Source: Pontibacterium sinense
GTDB taxonomy: Bacteria; Pseudomonadota; Gammaproteobacteria; Pseudomonadales; Balneatricaceae
Length of the DNA stretch: 64,000 bases
Reading direction: 5' to 3'
NCBI RefSeq assembly: GCF_015209595.1
Contig: NZ_JADEYS010000001.1
Location: forward strand, 372,001-436,000
The notes beneath the pieces are model-generated. The model did not search any database. It saw only the letters and a list, made by a program, of their open reading frames with translations, and was not told the DNA's origin. Positions 1 through 9,125 of the stretch are shown here, one piece after another (positions within the stretch are counted from its first letter, which is position 1; each line of letters starts with the position of its first letter). The translations under genes were made by a program, and so were the position numbers.

Positions 1-2
1 TA

Positions 3-779
3 AAGACATCTTCTGCATCGTTGTCAAAGTCCGCGTTGGCGGGGAGTCAGACCGCTTTGCGTAGTGTGCAGAGTCATTTTAGCGACAAAGGGTTTAACCG
101 TCGTTTTCGTGAGTACTGTGCGACACAGTCAGGCATCACCGATGAGCAGTTTGATCAGGCGCTGCGTGAAGAGTTTGAAGCGATGATCGCTTACGCGGGT
201 GTTGGACTGACAGAGGAGTTGTATCAGGGGCTTGTGGATATGTATCGCCCTGCGGCAAACATCACGTTCCGGATGCGTCCTGATACCCCGTTGGGGCAGA
301 TGCAGACCGTTCAAATTACCTCCCTCGATAGTTTCATGAGTGTGTTAAATCCCGCGCTGCTAATCAATGGTGAGCCTGTGAGTCTCGCCGGCATTCAATT
401 GTTGGAACCTGTGAAGAACTCTGTTCCTTCCTCTGCAGTGACGCAAGGTCTAGTGCAACCGCCACATTCCGCTTTACCGGAAGGTGCGTCAGAAGATTTG
501 TCCCCATCAACATCAGGTGCAGACTTGCATGGGAAGACTTCGGTGTCGCCAGCAAATGAGGTAGAGCGCCGTCCAGCATTTCGTTCAGTAGATGTCGCTG
601 ATATAGGCAAACATATCGGGCATCGGGCACGTATGGTGACTTATTTCGGGCGTCGAATTGAAGGTCGTATTCTGGAGATCGACCGCCATGAAATGCTTAT
701 AGAACAAAGAATGCAGCGTGGCGTGGCAACCTACAGTATTGCACTGGAGAAGGTTGCTGAGATTGAAGTCTACCGTTAG
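3..779 (+). CDS. Conserved hypothetical protein, 5' end outside window
   Basis: I do not recognise this family. The frame is open from base 3 with no stop, so the TTG at 21 is probably internal and the true start lies upstream; what is visible is at least 252 residues. The middle (about residues 120-180 counted from the TTG) is rich in Ser, Pro and Thr and looks like a flexible linker. The last 55 residues, with a GRRIEGRILEID core and alternating hydrophobic residues, look like a small five-stranded barrel of the Sm/SH3 type; that is inference. It has no signal peptide in the visible part. It ends 27 bases before the chosen xerD start and may be cotranscribed with it. Confidence 0.6.
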   Translation, partial: KTSSASLSKSALAGSQTALRSVQSHFSDKGFNRRFREYCATQSGITDEQFDQALREEFEAMIAYAGVGLTEELYQGLVDMYRPAANITFRMRPDTPLGQMQTVQITSLDSFMSVLNPALLINGEPVSLAGIQLLEPVKNSVPSSAVTQGLVQPPHSALPEGASEDLSPSTSGADLHGKTSVSPANEVERRPAFRSVDVADIGKHIGHRARMVTYFGRRIEGRILEIDRHEMLIEQRMQRGVATYSIALEKVAEIEVYR

Positions 780-806
780 GTCTCATATGTATTGGAATCT
801 GAACTG

Positions 807-1724
807 ATGTCTTCTTCTATTGCCGCGCTGTCTGCTGCAGACTCCAGGTTGATTGATCAGTTTCTCGATGCTATCTGGATGGAGCGTGGTCTGAGTGAGA
901 ATACGCTGAGCTCGTACCGTCGAGATCTGGTGCAGTACGGTATGTGGTTGCAGGCAAGAGCTTCCGGCTTGCTATCCGCAGGTCGAGAGGAGTTGCAGCA
1001 ACACTTGGCATGGCGGTATACAGAACGGCTAAAGGCAAGCTCGACCGCTCGCTTGTTGTCGACATTGCGTGGTTTTTATCGTTATCTGGTGCGTGAAAAG
1101 CTGATCGATACCGACCCTACGCTGCTCATTGATAGCCCAAAGCGAGGGCGTGCCCTGCCGAAAACGTTGACTGAAAGCGATGTGGAACGTCTGTTACAAG
1201 CACCGGATTTGAGTGATGCCGTCGAGTGTCGGGATCGCGCAATGCTTGAGGTGTTGTATGCCACAGGGCTGCGAGTGTCTGAATTAGTGTCTCTGCATAG
1301 CTCTCAGGTGAATCTGCGTCAGGGCGTCATTCGTGTGATGGGCAAGGGTAGTAAGGAGCGCTTGGTTCCTTTGGGGGATGAGGCGATTCATTGCGTGCTG
1401 CAATACATGCGCGATGCCAGGCCGCTTTTGCTTAAGGATGCCTCCAGTGAGGTGTTGTTTCCAAGTCGGCGGGGGCAGCAGATGACCCGGCAGACGTTTT
1501 GGCACCGGGTGAAGCACTATGCCTTGGTATCAGGGCTCGACAAGCCGCTTTCGCCGCATGTGTTGCGGCATGCGTTTGCAACACATCTCCTGAATCATGG
1601 TGCGGATCTGCGTGTTGTGCAGATGCTGTTGGGGCATAGCGATCTATCGACAACGCAAATCTATACACATGTCGCCCAGCATCGTTTACAGTCGCTGCAT
1701 AGTAAACACCACCCACGCGGCTGA
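807..1724 (+). CDS. xerD: Site-specific tyrosine recombinase XerD
   Basis: Resolves chromosome dimers at dif with XerC, under FtsK control. An N-terminal SAM-like core-binding domain (about residues 15-105) is followed by the catalytic domain. All catalytic residues are visible: Arg in ATGLRVSEL, Lys in GKGSKER, the HxxR pair in HVLRHAFATH, His in LGHSDLSTTQ and the nucleophile Tyr in IYTH. ATG 807 is preferred over the TTG at 792 because GGAA lies 9 bases before it; this gives 305 residues against about 298 in E. coli. Placement just before dsbC, hom and thrC is the Pseudomonas-type order, which favours XerD over XerC. Confidence 0.95.
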   Translation: MSSSIAALSAADSRLIDQFLDAIWMERGLSENTLSSYRRDLVQYGMWLQARASGLLSAGREELQQHLAWRYTERLKASSTARLLSTLRGFYRYLVREKLIDTDPTLLIDSPKRGRALPKTLTESDVERLLQAPDLSDAVECRDRAMLEVLYATGLRVSELVSLHSSQVNLRQGVIRVMGKGSKERLVPLGDEAIHCVLQYMRDARPLLLKDASSEVLFPSRRGQQMTRQTFWHRVKHYALVSGLDKPLSPHVLRHAFATHLLNHGADLRVVQMLLGHSDLSTTQIYTHVAQHRLQSLHSKHHPRG

Positions 1725-1784
1725 ACTTTATGGTCTGTTCTGTATCTTAGCCAGTAGTGGATTGTGAATAATATGGGGAAAGTC

Positions 1785-2519
1785 ATGCGGAAGTTATGGG
1801 CAGTGGGCCTGATTTTGTTGGGTGTAAGCAGTTTGTCTCAGGCGGCACCCGCTGTAGATGAGATCATCAAAGGCAGTTTAAAGAAGATTGATGCGCGCTT
1901 AAGTGCGGTATCTATCAAGCCTGCTGAGATGGAAGGAATGTATGCGGTTGAGCTGAATACCGGAGAGTTGCTTTATTCGGATGCTAAAGGTGAATATTTC
2001 ATGGTTGGACAGTTGTTCCGACTTTCACCACAAGAAGGGTTTGTTAACCTGACGGAAGGCAAGCGCAAGCAACAGCGTCTTGATCAGTTGGCTAAGGTCG
2101 AATCTAAAGACATTATTGTTTACCCCGCAGAAGGCGAACGTAAAGCCACAGTCACGGTATTTACCGATGTGGATTGTGGTTACTGCCGTAAATTACATAA
2201 GGAAATTCCCCAGCTTAATGCGATGGGTGTTCAGGTGAATTATCTGGCGTTCCCGCGTGCGGGCATTGGCTCCAATGCATTTAATGTGATGGAGTCGATC
2301 TGGTGTGCAGCACCCGATATGCGTAACGAGCTGATGACACGCGCGAAAAACGGACAAAAAGTTGACCGGAGCAGTTGTGACTCACCTATCGCTTCCCAGC
2401 TGATGTTGGGACAGGCTGTGGGTGTGACGGGGACTCCGGCACTGGTATTTGAGGACGGTACGTTGATGCCGGGGTATTTGCCTGCTAAACAGTTGGCGCG
2501 CGCGTTGAAATTGCAATAA
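1785..2519 (+). CDS. dsbC: Thiol:disulfide interchange protein DsbC
   Basis: Periplasmic disulfide isomerase that corrects wrong disulfides and is kept reduced by DsbD. A signal peptide ends at SQA, just before APAVDE. The N-terminal dimerisation domain is followed by a thioredoxin fold with the active site CGYC and the cis-proline loop TGTPAL. A second cysteine pair (in SIWCAAP and RSSCDSP) is also typical. The start is uncertain: GTG 1764, ATG 1773 and ATG 1785 are in frame. I chose 1785 because GGGGA lies 5 bases upstream and the signal peptide then begins MRKLWAVG. A strong terminator follows, so it ends the xerD-dsbC unit. Confidence 0.93.
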   Translation: MRKLWAVGLILLGVSSLSQAAPAVDEIIKGSLKKIDARLSAVSIKPAEMEGMYAVELNTGELLYSDAKGEYFMVGQLFRLSPQEGFVNLTEGKRKQQRLDQLAKVESKDIIVYPAEGERKATVTVFTDVDCGYCRKLHKEIPQLNAMGVQVNYLAFPRAGIGSNAFNVMESIWCAAPDMRNELMTRAKNGQKVDRSSCDSPIASQLMLGQAVGVTGTPALVFEDGTLMPGYLPAKQLARALKLQ

Positions 2520-2543
2520 TTGTCGCGATCCTAAAGATACAAG

Positions 2544-2568
2544 AAGGGGCTGATTATGCCCCTTTTTT
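2544..2568 (+). terminator. Rho-independent terminator after dsbC
   Basis: Stem AAGGGGC / GCCCCTT (2544-2550 and 2558-2564) with a 7-base loop, followed directly by a run of T. It separates xerD-dsbC from hom-thrC. Confidence 0.85.
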
Positions 2569-2619
2569 GTGGGCGCGTGTTACGGGTAATAGGCAATAGT
2601 GCTGACGGGCTGTTTTCGC

Positions 2620-2625
2620 TATAAT
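2620..2625 (+). promoter_or_regulatory. Candidate -10 box for hom-thrC
   Basis: A perfect TATAAT lies 55 bases before the chosen hom start and just after the dsbC terminator, where a promoter is needed. No good -35 hexamer sits 16-18 bases upstream, so the promoter may be activator dependent. No leader peptide rich in Thr or Ile codons was seen, so attenuation of the enterobacterial type is not supported. Confidence 0.45.
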
Positions 2626-2679
2626 ACCCGGCTCAATTTTTGTGCAGTGCTGAAGATATTCACAGCGAGAGGTTATAGT

Positions 2680-3981
2680 TTGAAACCGGTAAAAGTAGGT
2701 ATCTGTGGTCTTGGAACCGTCGGTGGCGGCACCTTTAACGTACTGAAGCGTAATGCGGATGAGATTTCTCGCCGTGCGGGTCGTCGAATTATCGTGGAAG
2801 AGGTTGGCGCTCGCCGTCCAAACCCTGATTGCGACACTAAAGGTGTTCAGGTAACGCAGGATATTTTCGACGTTGCGACGAATCCCGAAATCGATGTTGT
2901 TGTAGAACTGATCGGTGGCTATGAAGTCGCACGTGATCTGGTTATGACGGCTATCGAAAACGGTAAGCACGTTGTAACCGCGAACAAAGCGCTGATCGCT
3001 GTGCACGGTAATGAGATTTTTGAAGCTGCACAACGTAAAAACGTTATGGTTGCATTCGAAGCATCCGTCGCGGGCGGTATTCCGATTATCAAAGCGATCC
3101 GGGAAGGTTTGTCTGCGAACCAGATTAACTGGCTGACAGGTATCATCAACGGCACCGGTAACTTCATCCTGACTGAGATGCGTGACAAGGGTCGTGACTT
3201 CGCCGATGTGTTGGCCGAAGCTCAGGCTCTGGGTTATGCAGAAGCAGATCCTACCTTTGATGTTGAAGGCATCGATGCTGCGCACAAGCTGACAATTCTG
3301 GCATCACTGGCCTTTGGTATCCCGCTGCAGTTTGAAAAAGCGTACACCGAAGGCATCAGTAAGATCACGCGTGATGATGTGCAGTATGCTGAAGAGCTGG
3401 GCTACCGCATCAAGCATCTGGGTGTGAGTCGTCGTACAGAAGCGGGTGTTGAACTGCGTGTTCATCCGACTATGGTGCCTGAGTCTGCCTTGCTGGCGAA
3501 CGTTAACGGTGTCATGAACGCTGTGCTGGTTGATGGCGATGCTGTCGGTCAGACCATGTATTACGGTGCCGGTGCTGGTGCAGAGCCAACAGCATCTGCT
3601 GTTGTTGCAGACATCGTTGATGTTGTACGTACGCTGACAGCTGATCGTGATAACCGCGTTCCTCATCTGGCATTCCAGCCGGGTGAACTGTCCGATTTGC
3701 CAGTGCTGCCTGTTGAGCAGATCGAAACCGGTTACTACCTGCGTATGCAGGCGCTGGAGCAGCCAGGTGTACTGGCTCAGGTGACCAGCATTCTGGGCGA
3801 TAAAGGCATCAATATCGAAGCTATCATCCAGAAAGAAACCCGCGAAGAGCAGGTGCCTGTTATCATCCTGACGCAGCGTGTTCAGGAGCAGAAGATGAAC
3901 GAAGCGATTGCAGCGATCGAAGCACTGGGTGCAATCTGTGGTTCTGTTACCCGTATCCGCGTTGAGCATCTGGCGGACTAA
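2680..3981 (+). CDS. hom: Homoserine dehydrogenase
   Basis: Reduces aspartate semialdehyde to homoserine with NAD(P)H, the branch point to threonine and methionine. The NAD-binding GICGLGTVGGG motif starts at residue 8; the catalytic domain includes GIINGTGNFILTEM; a C-terminal ACT domain (about residues 350-433, ALEQPGVLAQVTSILGDKGI) suggests feedback control by threonine. I chose TTG 2680, which has GAGAGG 7 bases upstream and begins KPVKVGICG as in the family. The longer frame from 2599 adds 27 residues of non-conserved sequence overlapping the promoter. The 433 residues match monofunctional Pseudomonas Hom (about 434), not the fused ThrA. thrC follows at 12 bases. Confidence 0.96.
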   Translation: MKPVKVGICGLGTVGGGTFNVLKRNADEISRRAGRRIIVEEVGARRPNPDCDTKGVQVTQDIFDVATNPEIDVVVELIGGYEVARDLVMTAIENGKHVVTANKALIAVHGNEIFEAAQRKNVMVAFEASVAGGIPIIKAIREGLSANQINWLTGIINGTGNFILTEMRDKGRDFADVLAEAQALGYAEADPTFDVEGIDAAHKLTILASLAFGIPLQFEKAYTEGISKITRDDVQYAEELGYRIKHLGVSRRTEAGVELRVHPTMVPESALLANVNGVMNAVLVDGDAVGQTMYYGAGAGAEPTASAVVADIVDVVRTLTADRDNRVPHLAFQPGELSDLPVLPVEQIETGYYLRMQALEQPGVLAQVTSILGDKGINIEAIIQKETREEQVPVIILTQRVQEQKMNEAIAAIEALGAICGSVTRIRVEHLAD

Positions 3982-3993
3982 GGAGTCTTGAGC

Positions 3994-5388
3994 GTGAAAT
4001 ATATCTCTACCCGGGGACAGGCTCCGGTACTGAATTTTGAAGAAGTGTTGCTGGCCGGTCTGGCGAGCGACGGCGGTTTGTATGTTCCTGAAGAACTGCC
4101 TAAGTTCTCCCAGGAAGAGATCGCTTCATGGGCGGGTCTGTCTTACGCTGATCTGGCGTACAAGATCATCAAGCCATTTGTTGATGACTGTGTTGCAGAC
4201 GATGATCTGAAACAGATGATCGATGAAACCTATGCCGGTTTTAACCACACGGCGGTTGCTCCGCTGAAAGAGCTGGGTACTAACGAATGGGTTCTGGAAC
4301 TGTTTCATGGTCCAACCCTGGCGTTTAAAGACTTTGCATTGCAGTTGCTGGGTCGCCTGATGGATTACGCGCTGACCAAGCGTAATGAGCGTCTGGTGAT
4401 CATGGGGGCAACTTCTGGTGATACCGGTTCTGCTGCTATCGAAGGCTGCCGTCACAGCGATCATTTGGATATCTTTATCCTGCATCCGCATAACCGCGTG
4501 TCTGAAGTACAGCGTCGCCAGATGACTACTATTCTGGAAGACAATGTTTTCAACGTGGCGTTGGAAGGCAACTTCGATGACTGTCAGCAGATGGTTAAAG
4601 ACAGCTTTGCTAATCAGGACTTCCTGAAAGGTATGAAGCTGGGTGCGGTAAACTCGATCAACTGGGCGCGTATTATGTCCCAGATCGTTTACTACTTCTC
4701 CGCATCACTGGCGCTGGGTGGTCCTCATCGTCCGGTTTCCTTCTCTGTGCCAACGGGTAACTTCGGCGATATCTTTGCGGGTTATCTGGCGAAGCAGATG
4801 GGTCTACCGATTCAGCAGCTAGTTGTGGCAACAAACCGTAACGACATTCTGCACCGTGTTATCTCCGGCAATGATATGTCTAAAGGTGAGCTGGTTCATA
4901 CGCTGTCCCCGTCTATGGACATCATGGTGTCCTCTAACTTTGAACGTATGCTGTTTGATGTATACGGTCGCGACGGTCAGGCCATTGCTGATCTTATGGA
5001 TCGCTTCAAGTCTGAGTCTGTGCAGTTGGAAGATGGCAACTGGGATAAGGTACGTGAACTGTTCGACAGCTGTGCAGTTGACGACGAAACCACGTGTGAC
5101 GTGATCAAAGACGTGTTTGCTGAAACCAGTTACCTGCTGGATCCGCACACGGCGATTGGTGTCAAAGCGGGTCGTGAATGCAACCGTGATCAGAGCGTAC
5201 CGATGATCACGCTGGCAACAGCGCATCCGGTTAAATTCCCTGAGCCTGTCGTGAAGGCTGGCTTGGAATCACCTCAGCTACCGCCACATATGACTGATCT
5301 GTTTGAGCGTGAAGAACGCGTTGAAGTACTGGATAATGACCTGCAAACTGTTCAGCAGTTTATTGCGGGACATGTTCATACGAACTGA
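3994..5388 (+). CDS. thrC: Threonine synthase
   Basis: PLP enzyme that turns O-phosphohomoserine into threonine and phosphate, the last step of the pathway begun by Hom. The N-terminus KYISTRG is the family signature, the PLP lysine is in TLAFKDFALQ, and the phosphate-binding loop is in GATSGDTGSAA. GTG 3994 is preferred to TTG 3988: AGGAG at 3981-3985 is 8 bases from the GTG but only 2 from the TTG. The resulting 464 residues fit the long (fungal/Pseudomonas) ThrC class. Coupled to hom and closed by a terminator. Confidence 0.96.
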   Translation: MKYISTRGQAPVLNFEEVLLAGLASDGGLYVPEELPKFSQEEIASWAGLSYADLAYKIIKPFVDDCVADDDLKQMIDETYAGFNHTAVAPLKELGTNEWVLELFHGPTLAFKDFALQLLGRLMDYALTKRNERLVIMGATSGDTGSAAIEGCRHSDHLDIFILHPHNRVSEVQRRQMTTILEDNVFNVALEGNFDDCQQMVKDSFANQDFLKGMKLGAVNSINWARIMSQIVYYFSASLALGGPHRPVSFSVPTGNFGDIFAGYLAKQMGLPIQQLVVATNRNDILHRVISGNDMSKGELVHTLSPSMDIMVSSNFERMLFDVYGRDGQAIADLMDRFKSESVQLEDGNWDKVRELFDSCAVDDETTCDVIKDVFAETSYLLDPHTAIGVKAGRECNRDQSVPMITLATAHPVKFPEPVVKAGLESPQLPPHMTDLFEREERVEVLDNDLQTVQQFIAGHVHTN

Positions 5389-5407
5389 TAGATCGATCTG
5401 ATCTGGA

Positions 5408-5435
5408 AAGGCCCGCATTTGTCGGGCCTTTTTTG
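5408..5435 (+). terminator. Rho-independent terminator after thrC
   Basis: Stem AAGGCCCG / CGGGCCTT (5408-5415 and 5423-5430), 7-base loop, then TTTT. The next gene begins only 3-8 bases after it, so that gene must be read by read-through or from a promoter inside thrC. Confidence 0.88.
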
Positions 5436-5438
5436 TCT

Positions 5439-6230
5439 ATGCAGGATCTGTTTTTTTACCTTTCCAAGATATTCTGGGCTTTAGCCAGTCCGGATCACTT
5501 TCTTTTGCTGTTGGTACTGTTGGGCTTGTTGCTGGCCTGGGCAGGGCGTCGCTGTGGGCTGTGGTTAAGTACGTTCTCTATGGGATTTCTGCTATTCGCC
5601 GCGATCTATCCTGTGGGTAACTTCTTACTATCACCTCTGGAAAATTATTTTGCGCACGTAGAACCACCGGATCAGGTGGCGGGGGTGATCGTGCTCGGTG
5701 GCGCAGAAGAGGCCACGCTATCTGCTGTTCATCGGCAGCCCCATATGAACTCAGCGGCTGAGCGGGTGATGGTGATTCCCGAACTGATGCAGCGATACCC
5801 GGATGTTCCTGTTGTTATCACCGGTGGTAGCAGTTCAATTATCGATCAGACTTACCGGGGGGCCGATGTTGTTGAGCAATGGCTGGAGTCACTTGGCTTA
5901 GGATCGCGCCTGATCGTGGAGCGCGAGTCGCGTAATACCTTTGAGAATGCAATTTATAGCGCCGATAAGGTCGATCCAAGTGCGGGCCAGTGGTTGTTAG
6001 TGACCTCTGCTTTTCATATGCCACGTTCCGTTGCTGTTTTCCGTAAGCAGGGTTGGGATGTGGTGCCTTATGCTGTGGATTATCGTATCAGCGGAGATCG
6101 TCTCTCCGTGCAGTTCTGGCGCAATATGCGTGATTTGACGACGGCTGTACGTGAGTGGATCGGAATCATTGCGTACTACCTGACCGACAAAACCGACCAA
6201 CTGTTGCCTGATAGGAAGCCTGAACGATGA
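5439..6230 (+). CDS. DUF218 (YdcF/ElyC-like) membrane protein
   Basis: Member of the DUF218 family, which includes ElyC of E. coli (envelope biogenesis) and SanA. Two hydrophobic helices (about residues 18-36 and 42-64) precede a DUF218 domain with AGVIVLGGAEE, VITGGSSS, RNTFENAIYSA and TSAFHMPRSVAVFRKQGW, all typical. The C-terminal domain probably faces the periplasm. ATG 5439 was chosen over TTG 5433, which lies inside the terminator tail. Its stop overlaps recJ by ATGA, implying translational coupling. The biochemical function of the family is not settled. Confidence 0.85.
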   Translation: MQDLFFYLSKIFWALASPDHFLLLLVLLGLLLAWAGRRCGLWLSTFSMGFLLFAAIYPVGNFLLSPLENYFAHVEPPDQVAGVIVLGGAEEATLSAVHRQPHMNSAAERVMVIPELMQRYPDVPVVITGGSSSIIDQTYRGADVVEQWLESLGLGSRLIVERESRNTFENAIYSADKVDPSAGQWLLVTSAFHMPRSVAVFRKQGWDVVPYAVDYRISGDRLSVQFWRNMRDLTTAVREWIGIIAYYLTDKTDQLLPDRKPER

Positions 6231-7960
6231 AAGAGCTTAATATTTGCCGTCGTCCGGAACCGCCCCAAGATCTGCCAGTGTTTAATCAGGTCAATGCGGT
6301 GTTGGCGCGAATTTACGCGACGCGTGGCGTGCATGACCTGGATGATCTGGGGCGTAACCTGAAAGCGCTTTTACCCGATGGGGGCTTAAAAGGTATTGAG
6401 GATGCGGTCGCGCGTCTGGTGAAGGCGATTCAACTGCAGGAAAAAGTACTGATCGTCGGTGATTTTGACTGTGATGGGGCGACCAGCACTGCGGTCGCGT
6501 TGTTGGCCTTGCGGCGCATGGGTTTCGACTCGGTTGATTACTTGGTACCGAATCGCTTTGATTACGGTTACGGACTCAGTGCAGAGATCGTAGATGTTGC
6601 ACGCGAGCGTCAGCCGCAGCTCCTGATCACCGTGGATAACGGCATTTCAAGTTTATCCGGTGTTAAGCGTGCGGCTGAATATGGCATTGATGTGCTGGTG
6701 ACCGATCATCATCTTCCGGGCTCGGAGTTACCCGAGGCCTGTGCCATCGTGAACCCTAATCAGCCTGCCTGTGGTTTTCCTGCTAAATCTACCTGCGGCG
6801 TCGGTGTTATTTTTTACGTGATGATCGCGCTACGCCGAGCGTTGCAGCAGATTAATTGGTTCGCTGAGCAGCAGATTCAGGCGCCTAACCTGGCCGATCT
6901 GTTGGATCTTGTAGCGTTAGGCACCGTAGCGGATGTTGTGCCATTGGAGCAGAACAATCGCATTCTGGTGCATCAGGGATTGCAGCGAATTCGTGCAGGG
7001 TATGCGCGTCCAGGGATATTGGCTCTGCTGGATGTGGCAGGCCGGCAGCGTCATAAACTCGTGGCGTCTGGTCTGGGGTTTGCGATTGCACCCCGGTTGA
7101 ATGCTGCTGGGCGTCTTGAAGATATCTCAATTGGCATTGAATGTCTGATCACCGATGATGCTGAGCAAGCGCGCAAACTTGCAGCTACACTAGATCAACT
7201 CAACAGAGATCGACGTGGCATTGAAGATGAAATGCAGCAGCACGCGGTTACGTTATTGGATGATCTCAAGATTGAGTCTGAGGCGTTTCCTTACGGAGTC
7301 TGTCTGTATGATGATAGCTGGCATCAGGGTGTTATTGGTATTCTTGCATCACGTATTAAAGAGCGCATGCATCGGCCGGTTATCGCGTTTGCGCCCGGCG
7401 ATGAAGGTGAAATAAAAGGCTCTGCCCGGTCTATTAGTGGCTTCCATGTCCGCGATGGATTAGATGCTATTGCAGCTGAAAATCCCGGCTTGTTAAGTAA
7501 GTTTGGCGGCCATGCGATGGCCGCCGGTATGACATTAAAAGCCACCGATTATCAACAGTTTTCCGAGGCATTTGATCGGGAAGTTCGGCGTCAGTTGTCC
7601 GAGGCTGATCTGCAAGAAACCGTGTTGACCGATGGTAGTTTGCTTGCCGCGGAGATCTCAATCGAGATGGCAGAGATGCTGCGGGAAGCCGGGCCTTGGG
7701 GGCACCAATTTCCTGAGCCGCTGTTTGATGGTGAGTTTGCATTGTTGCAACAGCGCTTGGTCGGGCAAAAGCATCTGAAAATGGTCTTAATGGATCCCGC
7801 ATCCGGTCTGGCGGTTGACGCGATCAAGTTCAATGCTGATCTGGAGCTTTGGCCAAATGACAGCGTGGCGAGGGTGCGTGTTGTATATCGCCTGGATATT
7901 AATGAATTTCGAGGGCAGCGCAGTGTACAACTGATTGTTGACCAACTGCTGCCCGTTTAA
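6227..7960 (+). CDS. recJ: Single-stranded-DNA-specific exonuclease RecJ
   Basis: 5'-3' single-strand exonuclease of the RecF recombination, mismatch and base-excision pathways. The DHH-family motifs are present in order: VGDFDCDGATST (about residue 78), the DHH triad in VTDHHLPG, the LVALGTVADVVPL motif, and the DHHA1 motif SGFHVRDGLDAI...GGHAMAAGM. A C-terminal OB-type domain follows. The 577 residues equal the E. coli length. It overlaps the preceding DUF218 gene by 4 bases. Confidence 0.97.
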   Translation: MKELNICRRPEPPQDLPVFNQVNAVLARIYATRGVHDLDDLGRNLKALLPDGGLKGIEDAVARLVKAIQLQEKVLIVGDFDCDGATSTAVALLALRRMGFDSVDYLVPNRFDYGYGLSAEIVDVARERQPQLLITVDNGISSLSGVKRAAEYGIDVLVTDHHLPGSELPEACAIVNPNQPACGFPAKSTCGVGVIFYVMIALRRALQQINWFAEQQIQAPNLADLLDLVALGTVADVVPLEQNNRILVHQGLQRIRAGYARPGILALLDVAGRQRHKLVASGLGFAIAPRLNAAGRLEDISIGIECLITDDAEQARKLAATLDQLNRDRRGIEDEMQQHAVTLLDDLKIESEAFPYGVCLYDDSWHQGVIGILASRIKERMHRPVIAFAPGDEGEIKGSARSISGFHVRDGLDAIAAENPGLLSKFGGHAMAAGMTLKATDYQQFSEAFDREVRRQLSEADLQETVLTDGSLLAAEISIEMAEMLREAGPWGHQFPEPLFDGEFALLQQRLVGQKHLKMVLMDPASGLAVDAIKFNADLELWPNDSVARVRVVYRLDINEFRGQRSVQLIVDQLLPV

Positions 7961-7984
7961 ACCACCTAGGAAGAAAAACTGTAA

Positions 7985-8167
7985 ATGAAAGATCTGGCCC
8001 TGAATGAACTGGAAATCCTGTTGGCAGTATTTGCGCGTGCGGGTGTTGAAGACACAGCGGGAGATGAGGGTGAACTGTTAGCTCAAGTTAAAAAAGCACA
8101 TGCTGAACGTCAGGAACTGGAAAGCATGGATTTTGATGACTGTCTGGGCGGTGCTTGCAAGCTGTAA
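7985..8167 (+). CDS. Small acidic hypothetical protein (60 aa)
   Basis: Unrecognised family. The ATG has AGGAAG 11 bases upstream. The product is acidic and helical at the start ([16 protein letters not shown]) and ends with a cysteine-containing tail, [10 protein letters not shown]. It has no signal peptide or membrane segment. It sits 24 bases after recJ and ends 2 bases before the nfo ATG, so it is probably cotranscribed with two DNA-repair genes. The tight spacing and good ribosome site make it a likely real gene; function unknown. Confidence 0.65.
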   Translation: MKDLALNELEILLAVFARAGVEDTAGDEGELLAQVKKAHAERQELESMDFDDCLGGACKL

Positions 8168-8169
8168 CT

Positions 8170-9030
8170 ATGAGCAAACCATACTACATCGGTGCGCACG
8201 TAAGTGCCGCCGGTGGCGTTGAAAATGCGCCACTGAATGCAGCCAAACTTGGCGCAAGTGCTTTTGCGCTTTTTACTAAGAACCAGCGCCGATGGGAAGC
8301 AAAACCGCTGACCACCAAGAACATCACGTCTTTCAAGGAAAACTGCGATCGCTTAGGTTTTACGCCAGAGCAAATTTTGCCGCACGATTCCTACCTGATC
8401 AATCTCGGTCATCCGGAGAAAGAAGCGTTGGATAAATCCCGTCATGCCTTTCTTGATGAGTTGAAGCGCTGTGAGCAGTTAGGTCTCAAATATTTGAACT
8501 TTCATCCGGGTAGCCATCTAAGGAAGACCTCAGAAACCGAATGTCTGGCGACAATCGCACAGTCTCTGAATTGGGCGTTGGATCAAACGCAGGGTGTCAC
8601 TGCTGTCATTGAAAATACGGCAGGTCAGGGCAGTAACCTTGGACATACTTTCGAGCAGTTGGCTGAGATCATTGATCAGGTCGAGGACCAAAGCCGAGTA
8701 GGCGTGTGTCTTGATACCTGTCATACATTTGCTGCCGGATATGACCTGCGGACATTTCAGAGTAGTGAGCAGGTGTTCACTGCGTTTGATGAAACTGTTG
8801 GCTTCGAGCATTTGTGTGGCATGCATTTAAATGACTCTAAAGGGGCATTGGCATCAAGGTTGGATCGTCACCATAGTTTAGGTCAGGGAGAAATCGGCTG
8901 GGATGTGTTTCGTTTTATCATGCAGGATGACCGCTTTCGCGGTATCCCGTTAACTCTGGAAACCATCGATGAGACGATCTGGATGGAAGAAATACAGACT
9001 TTAAGGCAGTTCACTCGGGCTGACCAATGA
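8170..9030 (+). CDS. nfo: Endonuclease IV
   Basis: AP endonuclease that cleaves 5' to abasic sites using three zinc ions. The family signatures are present: [15 protein letters not shown] at the start, [32 protein letters not shown] and [17 protein letters not shown]. The zinc ligands His, Glu and Asp sit in these motifs. ATG 8170 is the true start; the frame extends up to 8155 but only by overlap with the upstream gene. The 286 residues match E. coli Nfo (285). It ends the recJ unit. Confidence 0.97.
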   Translation: MSKPYYIGAHVSAAGGVENAPLNAAKLGASAFALFTKNQRRWEAKPLTTKNITSFKENCDRLGFTPEQILPHDSYLINLGHPEKEALDKSRHAFLDELKRCEQLGLKYLNFHPGSHLRKTSETECLATIAQSLNWALDQTQGVTAVIENTAGQGSNLGHTFEQLAEIIDQVEDQSRVGVCLDTCHTFAAGYDLRTFQSSEQVFTAFDETVGFEHLCGMHLNDSKGALASRLDRHHSLGQGEIGWDVFRFIMQDDRFRGIPLTLETIDETIWMEEIQTLRQFTRADQ

Positions 9031-9125
9031 AGTAGCCATGTTAGATGCAGTGAGGTGAATAGCGGGTTATTTGATTGGTTAGGTTTATCTTTATATCGCA
9101 GGTTTAATCTATCTAGGAGATGTAG
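9031..9125. other. Left boundary of the accessory island
   Basis: Ninety-five bases between nfo and the protease gene, AT-richer toward the right. TTGATT (9071-9076) and TATATC (9092-9097) could be a weak promoter with a short 15-base spacer. TAGGAGA at 9114-9120 is a good ribosome site for the GTG at 9126. No repeat or attachment site was seen. Confidence 0.3.

Noticed and set aside
2599-2679. Upstream GTG start for hom
   Set aside because: It would place the TATAAT box inside the gene and add residues not seen in the family; TTG 2680 has a good ribosome site.
2554-3285. Long minus-strand frame (243 residues) over hom
   Set aside because: Shadow of the hom coding strand; no ribosome site, no domain, and hom is unmistakable.
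3304-3969. Minus-strand frame of 221 residues inside hom
   Set aside because: Same reason; antisense frames this long are common over biased codon usage.
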